In this document: piece after piece, positions 1-5,700 of the stretch
How the letters are laid out: every line of letters starts with the position of its first letter
How positions within the stretch are numbered: the stretch's first letter is position 1
Assembly: GCA_002506425.1 (NCBI GenBank)
Contig: DAXO01000059.1
Coordinates: 1-13,380, forward strand
From: Methanomassiliicoccaceae archaeon UBA480
GTDB taxonomy: Archaea > Thermoplasmatota > Thermoplasmata > Methanomassiliicoccales > Methanomethylophilaceae
Length of the DNA: 13,380 bases
Direction of reading: 5' to 3'
Made by a program: the position numbers and the translations under genes
The notes under the pieces: generated by a model
The model's input: the letters and a program-made list of their open reading frames with translations, nothing else
Told to the model about the DNA's origin: nothing
Databases searched by the model: none

Positions 1-207
1 CGCGGGGCTTGTACGGTCTGCGCTCCCCGTCTCCGCGGTATCCTCCGCCGTTCCGTGGCTTGTACCCATCCTTCCTACCGTCACTGGAGCGGTCGGATCC
101 GTTTCCGTACCTCTTCTCGCCGTAGCCGCGGCCTTCCTTTCCGGAGTCCCCTTCCCTCCGCGGTCTGTCCTCGCGGGGCTTGTACGGTCTGCGTCCGTCA
201 CTGGAGC
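1..207. repeat. Imperfect direct repeats inside the RG-rich coding region
   Basis: A 22-base segment at 1-22 recurs identically at 172-193, and an 11-base segment (gtcactggagc) occurs at 78-88 and 197-207. They encode the repeated RRPYKPR and SSDGR peptide units of the overlapping minus-strand gene, so they look like coding-repeat expansion rather than a mobile element. Confidence 0.75.
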
Positions 208-361
208 TGCCATAGGGCTTCTTCCCATATCCGGATCTTCTTCCGCGGTCTCCCCCGTCATCCCTGCGGGCTCTGTCGCCGTAGGGTTTCTTGCTGTATC
301 CTCCGCGGCGGTCTCCGCCGTCGTGTCTGTCTTCTTTTCCGGTGTACTCTGAGGGGGACAT
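1..361 (-). CDS. RG/KPY-repeat disordered protein, N-terminal part (partial)
   Basis: The reverse strand is open from an ATG at 361-359 to the left edge, giving 120 residues with no stop, so the gene is cut by the window. The protein is almost all Gly, Arg, Asp, Lys, Ser and Tyr, with recurrent short units such as KKPYG (twice), RRPYKPR (twice), GGDR and SSDGR. It has no hydrophobic core, so this part should be disordered and strongly basic. Such RG/RGY tracts are typical of RNA-binding proteins, where they flank helicase, pseudouridine-synthase or RNA-binding domains; any folded domain would lie outside the window. An internal DNA repeat (1-22 and 172-193) underlies the RRPYKPR units. A TATA-like box 30-39 bases upstream supports this start. 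I do not recognise the family; RNA-related function is inference from composition only. Confidence 0.7.
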   Translation of the reverse strand, partial: MSPSEYTGKEDRHDGGDRRGGYSKKPYGDRARRDDGGDRGRRSGYGKKPYGSSSDGRRPYKPREDRPRREGDSGKEGRGYGEKRYGNGSDRSSDGRKDGYKPRNGGGYRGDGERRPYKPR

Positions 362-390
362 TGGTAATCTGATGACCGCGACATCTGACC

Positions 391-400
391 TGTATATAAG
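391..400 (-). promoter_or_regulatory. TATA/BoxA-like element for the RG-rich gene
   Basis: The minus strand reads CTTATATACA here, close to the archaeal BoxA consensus. It lies 30-39 bases before the ATG at 361, which predicts a very short leader. The divergent ATPase promoter lies further right, so 362-580 is a divergent promoter region; I see nothing else in it. Confidence 0.55.
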
Positions 401-540
401 ACATGATTATGACGGAATCCCGATGATGCCCATCCGTTCCTGAGAGAATACGTCGCATCCGTGTCCGTCTCGTCAGACTTAGGGACGCTCTCGAGTCATT
501 CTCGCTGCAAAGATAGTAAATTATACATTACAAATATTGG

Positions 541-556
541 TTTGAAATAATTATTA
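541..556 (+). promoter_or_regulatory. AT-rich putative BoxA region for the AAA+ ATPase gene
   Basis: A sharp drop in GC over about 508-580 includes tttgaaataattatta, centred roughly 30 bases before the ATG at 581. This spacing fits an archaeal BoxA driving a leaderless or nearly leaderless transcript. There is no clear Shine-Dalgarno sequence before the ATG. Confidence 0.4.
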
Positions 557-580
557 GTATTGTATGATTTACTAAATGTC

Positions 581-1810
581 ATGAAAGCCGACCGCATACC
601 CCGCGAACACTACCTTGCGAAGCTCAGAGCTGCCAAGGATACTGATCTCATCAAGGTCATTGCAGGTATGCGCAGATGCGGGAAGTCCACGCTTATGCGC
701 ATGTTCATGGACGATCTTGTTGAAAGCGGAGTATCTCCTGAGGATATGCTGTTCATCGACTTCGATAGGGATTCGGAGGACATCCCGCGCGATCACGCAT
801 CTCTCTCCGCATACGTCGAATCAATATTGTCCCCCGGGCCTGGGAGATACCTCTTTCTAGACGAGGTGCAGAACGTGGACGGTTGGGAGGCGTCGGTGGC
901 TTCCTTCTACTCCCAGGGGCTCGATGTCTACGTCACCGGCTCCAACTCCCAGATGCTGTCGTCGGAACTCGCTACGAAGCTTTCGGGGCGTTGCGTGGAG
1001 ATCCATGTCGCACCGCTGGCATTTTCCGAATACATGCTGTTCAGGGAGGGCAAGGATGCAGAACGGCTGTTCGGGGACTACATCAGGGACGGTGGGCTGC
1101 CTCTGGTAGCCAGGATAGAGGATGAGTTGGCGAAGGACATCATTCCAGAGACGTTGGAGGGCGTGTACAATACCGTATTCGTGAAAGATGTGGCAGAGAG
1201 GCATTCTGTCAGAGCACCGGCGGTGCTGAACAGTATCGTCCGTTTCATGATGCGCAATATAGGGGACAGGACATCGCCTCGTGGAATTTCGAACTATTTG
1301 AAAAGCCAGGGGATAAAAGTGTCTCATGTGACCGCTGAGGAGTACATGTCCTATATCGTGGACGCATATCTCATGTCGCGGGCAGAAAGAATCGATATCA
1401 AGACGAAGGAATGCCTGCGCACATCCGACAAGTTCTACGCAGCCGATCTCGGAGTAAGGAATCATATAGCCTCATTCAGACTGGATGATCTGGACGGGAT
1501 ATTGGAGAACGTGGTCTATAATGAACTCGTATATAGGTACGGGAAGGCCGCCGTATGTGATGTCGGAGGGAGGGAGATCGATTTCATAGCTGGTGCCGGC
1601 GGATCGACGATGTACTTCCAGGTATCTCTATCCATATTGGACAAAGGAACGCGTGAGAGGGAGATGGCTCCGCTCAGGGCCGTGCAGGACAACTATCCAA
1701 AGACGATTATCGTCTACGATTGCATCCCAACCATTGACGCTGACGGGATAAGAATTGTCAATGTGGTGGACTGGCTGCTTGAAGGATATAGTGGTAGGCT
1801 CGAGAAATGA
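581..1810 (+). CDS. AAA+ ATPase with C-terminal DUF4143-type domain
   Basis: This 409-residue protein belongs to the large ATPase family (AAA_14 plus DUF4143) common in archaea and anaerobes. Residues 29-36 are a Walker A (GMRRCGKS), 91-95 a Walker B (LFLDE), and VTGSNS at 118-123 sits at the sensor-1 position. The C-terminal part has EIDF at 332-335 followed by YFQVS near 345-349, resembling the nuclease-like E-x-D...Q-V-x pattern noted in this family. Length is typical. I chose ATG 581 over an upstream TTG at 560 because the family usually starts close to the REHYLAKL segment. The cellular role of the family is poorly known; proposals include defence and mobile-element functions. It stands alone on this strand, divergent from the RG-rich gene. 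It stops at TGA and has no CGA among its roughly 30 arginine codons. Confidence 0.9.
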   Translation: MKADRIPREHYLAKLRAAKDTDLIKVIAGMRRCGKSTLMRMFMDDLVESGVSPEDMLFIDFDRDSEDIPRDHASLSAYVESILSPGPGRYLFLDEVQNVDGWEASVASFYSQGLDVYVTGSNSQMLSSELATKLSGRCVEIHVAPLAFSEYMLFREGKDAERLFGDYIRDGGLPLVARIEDELAKDIIPETLEGVYNTVFVKDVAERHSVRAPAVLNSIVRFMMRNIGDRTSPRGISNYLKSQGIKVSHVTAEEYMSYIVDAYLMSRAERIDIKTKECLRTSDKFYAADLGVRNHIASFRLDDLDGILENVVYNELVYRYGKAAVCDVGGREIDFIAGAGGSTMYFQVSLSILDKGTREREMAPLRAVQDNYPKTIIVYDCIPTIDADGIRIVNVVDWLLEGYSGRLEK

Positions 1811-2118
1811 GGTGTCCGTCGGACGTTTCGACCTCTGGTCAGAGATTCAGTGCGGGTTGATCTACTGCTCGTGCTTCAAAAGAACAGCGAGATTCTGAAT
1901 TCATATTACATGCGATAGGATGCTCGGTGGTCAGGCAAGAGCCAGAACGCTGGGGAAACTATCGGCAGGCCAGCACGTTCGCGGGTGTATCGGCATGAGA
2001 TGATTCGGAGAATCCTCGAAGAGGAGTCGATTATCTCGCATTACAGAACGGCTCTGCAGTTCGACGGAACTCCCAGGAACACGCTTGTTGAATCGGTTGC
2101 GGAGGGGAATTCCTACGA
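1811..2118. other. Gene-poor interval with possible ORF remnant
   Basis: About 300 bases between the ATPase stop and the palindrome hold no convincing gene. One short plus-strand frame, from ATG 2000 to TGA 2140 (46 codons), is open; its frame extends upstream without an ATG to a TAG near 1915-1917. Its product (MIRRILEEES near the start, QMIWII at the end) is predicted helical, but I do not recognise it. It could be a small gene or the decayed end of a larger one; a real small protein is unproven. Confidence 0.3.
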
Positions 2119-2140
2119 TCAGATGATCTGGATCATCTGA
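2119..2140. terminator. Perfect 10-bp palindrome between convergent frames, possible bidirectional terminator
   Basis: TCAGATGATC (2119-2128) and GATCATCTGA (2131-2140) are exact reverse complements separated by TG. Pairing continues weakly outward (A2118-T2141, G2117-T2142, C2116-G2143). The left end contains the TGA stop of the minus-strand acetyltransferase, and the right end the TGA stop of the short plus-strand frame. A hairpin here could end transcription from both sides, though no U-run follows. A protein-binding site is an alternative. Confidence 0.45.
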
Positions 2141-2664
2141 TTGATTGGTGGCTTGTCATCAGTTGGATCCGTGACGCAAAGGAATCTGAAGCCGTGCTGC
2201 TCATAGTACGGGATGAGTTCGTCCAGGCAGTCCACTCTGACCACGCGGCATCCGACCATCTCATTGGCTTGCTTGATGATGTCCATCGCATCCTCCAGCA
2301 GGTCTGCGCCCATGCCTTTGTATGAATAATCGGCCCTTCCCAGCTGTCCGAGAAGGTAGCTCTGGGCGACGTTGTTGTTCGGATCGATGTTCATCTTCTT
2401 GCTCAGCGACTTGGAAATCGTCTGATCGTCTGGGACACGAAGGCACCTGATGGAAAGGGTGTAGTAGCCAGCTATCGTGCCATCCATAATGGCCAGATAG
2501 GTTCTGGCCATGCTCTTTTTCTCGAAAGCAATAGCCTTGTTGTGCAGGAATTCTTCTCTGTCCAGGTCACGGGTGCAGATGAATTGCTTGAGGCGTTTGG
2601 ACACATCCTCTTCCTCGAATTCATTGAGGAAGTTCTTCAGAGATACGGTGTGAAAAGGTCTCAT
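2119..2664 (-). CDS. GNAT-family N-acetyltransferase, probable toxin of a TA-like pair
   Basis: This 181-residue protein has GNAT features: the segment AIAFEKKSMARTYLAI at about 44-59 leads into strand GYYTLS (66-71); YKGMGADLL at 115-123 is the acetyl-CoA pyrophosphate loop (motif A); and IPYYEQHGF at 151-159 is the C-terminal motif with a tyrosine in the usual general-acid position. The layout resembles the GNAT toxins of the TacT/AtaT type, which acetylate aminoacyl-tRNA, although the substrate cannot be read from sequence. Its ATG (2664-2662) overlaps the upstream gene's TGA in an ATGA, so the two are translationally coupled. The gene stops within a perfect palindrome. A housekeeping acetyltransferase is possible, but the small coupled partner favours a toxin-antitoxin-like module. 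Confidence 0.8.
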   Translation of the reverse strand: MRPFHTVSLKNFLNEFEEEDVSKRLKQFICTRDLDREEFLHNKAIAFEKKSMARTYLAIMDGTIAGYYTLSIRCLRVPDDQTISKSLSKKMNIDPNNNVAQSYLLGQLGRADYSYKGMGADLLEDAMDIIKQANEMVGCRVVRVDCLDELIPYYEQHGFRFLCVTDPTDDKPPINQMIQII

Positions 2665-2837
2665 GATTTCAATCCTAGGAACAGCCTGCGGATCTCTTCT
2701 GGATCCGAGATTGGGTGGACCGCATTGGATGTGTCTATAGGCCCTCTGCGGTCGGCTTCGTCGAAAGCTTCCAAAAGCCTGTTGACTTCTTCCGGCGTCT
2801 TCAATACTATGTCCTGATAGAATGACTGGGTTGCCAT
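2661..2837 (-). CDS. Small antitoxin-like protein coupled to the GNAT gene
   Basis: This 58-residue protein starts MATQSFYQDIVLK and ends IRRLFLGLKS. It matches in style the short proteins that precede GNAT enzymes of this kind in gut anaerobes (MATKS... followed by a V-I/L-K strand and an acidic helix). I chose ATG 2837 over longer in-frame options because AGGAGGA ends six bases before it. The stop overlaps the acetyltransferase start (ATGA), as in many antitoxin-first operons. An N-terminal strand and a helix around residues 14-27 suggest a small DNA-binding or toxin-wrapping fold, but no ribbon-helix-helix signature is clear. Antitoxin function is inferred from size, order and coupling. 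Confidence 0.7.
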   Translation of the reverse strand: MATQSFYQDIVLKTPEEVNRLLEAFDEADRRGPIDTSNAVHPISDPEEIRRLFLGLKS

Positions 2838-2843
2838 GCCTGT

Positions 2844-2850
2844 TCCTCCT
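2844..2850 (-). promoter_or_regulatory. Strong Shine-Dalgarno that fixes the antitoxin start
   Basis: The minus strand reads AGGAGGA, six bases before ATG 2837. This rules out the longer start at 2855, which lies upstream of this site. Confidence 0.75.
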
Positions 2851-2994
2851 GTCACTCCATATATCTATGCTGTCTAAAAAGATTGTCAGACTGCAGCAGA
2901 TACGGACTCCATGAATGAGAATTACTCAATACGGCGAATCGGCTATTTGAAGGGCAGGTACGAGGAACTGCGATCAAAACGTCGAGAGGATGAG

Positions 2995-3067
2995 TGGGCC
3001 CGCCCGGATTTGAACCGGAGTCAATGGCTCCCGAAGCCACAAGGATACCAAGCTACCCCACGGGCCC
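2995..3067 (-). tRNA. tRNA-Pro (anticodon CGG)
   Basis: The minus strand folds into a 73-base cloverleaf. The acceptor GGGCCCG pairs with CGGGCCC; the D-loop contains GG; the anticodon stem GTGGC/GCCAT holds the loop TTCGGGA, giving anticodon CGG (codon CCG); the T-arm is TCCGG-TTCAAAT-CCGGG; the discriminator is A73. CCA is not encoded (the next bases are CTC). The G1-C72 start GGGCCCG is the archaeal proline form, unlike the bacterial C1-G72. No intron is visible. The gene lies directly upstream of the TA-like pair on the same strand. Confidence 0.93.
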
Positions 3068-3091
3068 ACGAGGCCCTCCATCTCCTATTCA

Positions 3092-3099
3092 GATAAAAA
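3092..3099 (-). promoter_or_regulatory. BoxA-like element for the tRNA-Pro gene
   Basis: The minus strand reads TTTTTATC centred about 29 bases before the first tRNA base, the spacing expected for an archaeal BoxA. On the plus strand the same bases (GATAAAAA) lie about 45 bases before the stress-protein ATG and could also serve that gene. Confidence 0.45.
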
Positions 3100-3140
3100 C
3101 GCATCGGCACTTTCATATCCGGAAGGGTCGATGCTCGGCC

Positions 3141-3518
3141 ATGACAATGTTGATCGCCTATGACGGAAGGGAGAACACGGAGAAGGCGTTGGAATACGCC
3201 ATCAGGAACTCCGTGGTCTACGGCGAGAAGCTGATAGTCCTCTCTGTTGTCGCCAAGGGGGCGGATGCGGACCTCGCGAAGGTACATGCGTACGCCGAGG
3301 CGGCTGCGGAGAAGGCCAGGAAGGAAGGGGCGGACGTCCAGAGCATCGTGGAGTCGGGTCAGCCCGACAAGGTCATCCTGGAGACCGCCGCGCGCTTCGC
3401 CTGCGGGACGATCATTGTCGGAAGGTCGGGGAAGACGACCATCGACAGGGTGATCATGGGGAGCGTCTCCAACTCCATCGTCGCGAACGCCAAATGCACC
3501 GTCGTCGTGGTTCAGCGA
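3141..3518 (+). CDS. Universal stress protein (UspA family); ends at an in-frame CGA
   Basis: A single-domain UspA fold of 125 residues. MTMLIAYDG at the N-terminus gives strand 1 and the nucleotide-site aspartate, and the C-terminal GRSG followed nine residues later by GS matches the ATP-binding G-2X-G-9X-G(S/T) motif. The last strand is CTVVVVQ, the normal end of the family. The codon after that Gln is CGA (3516-3518), not a stop. Under the standard code the frame runs on to 3818, adding about 100 residues antisense to the hydrogenase-like small subunit and unlike any Usp. I therefore place the functional end at the CGA. ATG 3141 was preferred because longer starts run into the tRNA; ATG 3147 is an alternative. 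Small ATP-binding Usps are thought to bind nucleotide in stress responses; the specific role here is unknown. Confidence 0.85.
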
Positions 3519-4252
3519 AGGCCGAGTGCCTTCACCAGAGACCTTATGACGCGGTCGGGCGTCGGCGGACATCCGGGGATGTACAGGGACGGCTTCAGCA
3601 CGGACCCTATCCCTTCGCCTACGACGTCCCCTTCCACGAACATCCCTCCTGATATTGCACAGGCTCCCGACGCTATGACGAGCTTCGGCTCCGGCACCGC
3701 GCCGTACGTCCTCTCGGCCGCTTCGCGCATGTTCGTGCACATCGGTCCGGTGACTATGAGGCCGTCCGCATGCCTGGGGGACGCTACGACCTTGATGCCG
3801 AAGCGGTGCATGTCGTAGAACTGGTTGGACATGCAGTTGAGGTCCAGTTCGCAGGCGTTGCACGATCCCGTGTCCAGCTCCCTGAACGATACGGATCTCC
3901 CGAACATCCTCCTCGTCTTCTCGTCGAGGGGCTTCTCCATCGATTCTACGTCCGTATCTCTGCCGACGACCAGTTCCTCGCGCGTGAGGGCGTAGTCCGG
4001 AGCCGGACGCTCCTCTATGCACCTCTCAGGACACACCATCCCGCAGTCCATGCAGAATATGCATCTTCCAAGGTCCACCTTCCAGCCGTCATCCAGGGAT
4101 ATGGCCTTCGTGGGGCAGTTGTCCGCGCAGGCGCCGCAGCCCTTGCAGGTCTCCTTCGCCATGGGCATGGATTCGCGCTCCGAGAGGATCGCGTCCTTGG
4201 GCATCGTGTTGCGATCGCCCGAAATCAGATTGCCTAGACTCCTGTTGAACAT
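3512..4252 (-). CDS. Small subunit of hydrogenase-like complex: 2x[4Fe-4S] ferredoxin fused to NuoB/HycG domain
   Basis: This 246-residue protein carries electrons in the peripheral arm of the membrane complex. Residues 36-47 (CKGCGACADNCP) and 64-75 (CIFCMDCGMVCP) are two ferredoxin [4Fe-4S] motifs. The second half is NuoB/HycG-like: C131-x-x-C134, C198 in ASGACAISGG and C228 in PGCPPTP supply the proximal cluster. The CxxC (not CC) form matches group 4 hydrogenase small subunits rather than complex I NuoB. In E. coli formate hydrogenlyase these are separate proteins (HycF/HyfH and HycG/HyfI), so this is a fusion. I chose ATG 4252 because GAGGTGG ends three bases before it; longer starts lie inside the large-subunit gene. 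It is the last gene of the operon and stops at TGA, seven bases into the convergent stress-protein gene. No transmembrane segments are evident. Confidence 0.88.
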   Translation of the reverse strand: MFNRSLGNLISGDRNTMPKDAILSERESMPMAKETCKGCGACADNCPTKAISLDDGWKVDLGRCIFCMDCGMVCPERCIEERPAPDYALTREELVVGRDTDVESMEKPLDEKTRRMFGRSVSFRELDTGSCNACELDLNCMSNQFYDMHRFGIKVVASPRHADGLIVTGPMCTNMREAAERTYGAVPEPKLVIASGACAISGGMFVEGDVVGEGIGSVLKPSLYIPGCPPTPDRVIRSLVKALGLR

Positions 4253-5700
4253 GGTCCACCTCGCAGATCGTTCCCGCTGTAGGACAGCCCGAAGCTCTTG
4301 TTGATCAGAGGGAAGTCGGGCACGACGTTCCCAGGCACGGCATGGCACATGCCGAACCAATTCACGAAGGAGGGGTCGCGGACGACGTATCTCCAGACCC
4401 TTCCGTCCCTTATGTCCGCATAATGGACCAGCTCTCCGCGCGGGGCCTCGACCACCGATACACGGCATCCGTCTTCAACCGACGGTCTGATGCGGGTCTC
4501 GCCGGGCTCCATGGATTGGATGCACTGATGGATCAGGCTGATGGACTCGGTGATCTCTCCGAGCCTCACCGATGTTCTGGCGTGGACGTCTCCCTTCTCG
4601 GCGGTGACGACCTTCATTCCCAGCTCGCCGTAGAGCTCGTAGCCGATATCCTTCCTCGCATCCGAATCGATACCGGATGCGCGGGCTATCGGACCGACTG
4701 CGGCTATCTCCTCGGCCTTCTCCCTCTTCAGAATCCCTGTTCCGTCGAGACGGTCCAGGAGAGCAGGGCTCTCCATCATGGACGCCAGATCCTCGACCTC
4801 GAATTTTATCTCGAGGAGGAAATCATCCAGCTCCTTCAGCCTCGAATCCGGTATGTCCCTGCGCACTCCGCCGGGCACAACGCTGTTCATCAGCTGGCGG
4901 TGGCCGGTGAGGCCGACGTTCATCCTCAGCACCTTCTCTCTGATTCCTCCGCCCACCGCGGAAGGGACGTTGAACGCCGTGTCCGTGCACACTCCTGCGA
5001 CAGCTCCTATGTGGTTGTGGAGCCTTTCCATCTCGGCGAGGACGACGCGGATATGCCTGGCGCGCTTCGGGATCTCGCATCCGGATTCCATGATCTCCGA
5101 ATAGGCGATGCAGTTGGCGACGCAAGTGTCGCCGGAGATCCTCTCCACCAGGCGGGAGCAGTCCTTGGACGCTGAGACCTCCAGGAGCTTCTCTATCCCG
5201 CGATGGGTGTATCCGAGGGTCGGATTGAGCTCTATGACGGGCTCCCCCGCGACGCTGAATCTGAAATGGCCCGGCTCGATTATCCCCGCGTGAACAGGCC
5301 CGACAGGTATCTCGAACACGTCGTCTCCAACGGTGTGGTTGCTGCGGATGGGCAGACGGGCCTCGGTGGACCTGTCGTACGGGGCCTTCTGCAGCGGATA
5401 CCCATCGCCGATCCTCCTGTAGACGATGGGGTCGCGGGGACCGTCCTCGAAGCGGATCCCGCTCATCTCCTGCATCAGGCGCTCGAACGGCATCGCCGCC
5501 GGAACGGACTTCCACATCGCCACGGCCTTGTCGCCGGGGATGTATGTCATGCGAACGATATCATCGCCTTTCCTGAACAGGGCGGCTATCTCCTTCGGCT
5601 CGCCTTCGACAGCGAATGCTGTCATAAGGCGGTAGCCGTCGCGGCGTAGCCTCGAGGCCTGGGCGAGGACCTCGTTCCTTCCCAGGGGAAGGTCCCTCAC
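4234..5700 (-). CDS. NuoC-NuoD-like large subunit lacking the Ni-Fe cysteines (Ehr type)
   Basis: A fusion like HycE/HyfG: about residues 1-110 are NuoC-like and 120 onward NuoD/hydrogenase large-subunit-like (GPVHAGIIEPGHF, THRGIEKLL). The L1 region reads ERISGDT where hydrogenases have ERVCGIC, and the C-terminal L2 region reads SFGLSYSG where they have DPCxxC. All four Ni-Fe ligand cysteines are therefore absent, so H2 chemistry is not expected. This matches energy-converting hydrogenase-related (Ehr) complexes. The start chosen is GTG 5700, which overlaps the previous TGA as GTGA like the other junctions; ATG 5739 would overlap it by 43 bases. An in-frame CGA at 4263-4261 falls right after SYSGNDL, where the family ends. 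Under the standard code eight more residues precede TAG at 4236-4234. It is the only in-frame CGA in the gene. Confidence 0.88.
   Translation of the reverse strand: MRDLPLGRNEVLAQASRLRRDGYRLMTAFAVEGEPKEIAALFRKGDDIVRMTYIPGDKAVAMWKSVPAAMPFERLMQEMSGIRFEDGPRDPIVYRRIGDGYPLQKAPYDRSTEARLPIRSNHTVGDDVFEIPVGPVHAGIIEPGHFRFSVAGEPVIELNPTLGYTHRGIEKLLEVSASKDCSRLVERISGDTCVANCIAYSEIMESGCEIPKRARHIRVVLAEMERLHNHIGAVAGVCTDTAFNVPSAVGGGIREKVLRMNVGLTGHRQLMNSVVPGGVRRDIPDSRLKELDDFLLEIKFEVEDLASMMESPALLDRLDGTGILKREKAEEIAAVGPIARASGIDSDARKDIGYELYGELGMKVVTAEKGDVHARTSVRLGEITESISLIHQCIQSMEPGETRIRPSVEDGCRVSVVEAPRGELVHYADIRDGRVWRYVVRDPSFVNWFGMCHAVPGNVVPDFPLINKSFGLSYSGNDLRGGPCSTGV
4256..4262 (-). promoter_or_regulatory. Shine-Dalgarno of the small-subunit gene, overlapping the large-subunit CGA
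   Basis: The minus strand reads CGA-GGTGG-ACC-ATG from 4263 to 4250. GAGGTGG is a good ribosome site for ATG 4252, and its first two bases are the last two of the in-frame CGA of the upstream gene. If CGA ends that gene, the two genes have the usual spacing and do not overlap. Confidence 0.6.

Noticed and set aside
1..207. Repeats at the left edge as a CRISPR array
   Set aside because: Only two copies of the main unit, unequal spacing, and the repeats translate into recurring peptide units of an open frame.
2994..3140. Longer start of the stress-protein frame (GTG at 2994)
   Set aside because: It would run through the tRNA-Pro gene on the opposite strand; the Usp fold begins at MTMLIAYDG (3141).
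4253..4468. 72-residue N-terminal extension of the small subunit
   Set aside because: It lies wholly within the large-subunit gene in another frame, is Arg-rich and lacks family similarity; a ribosome site precedes ATG 4252.
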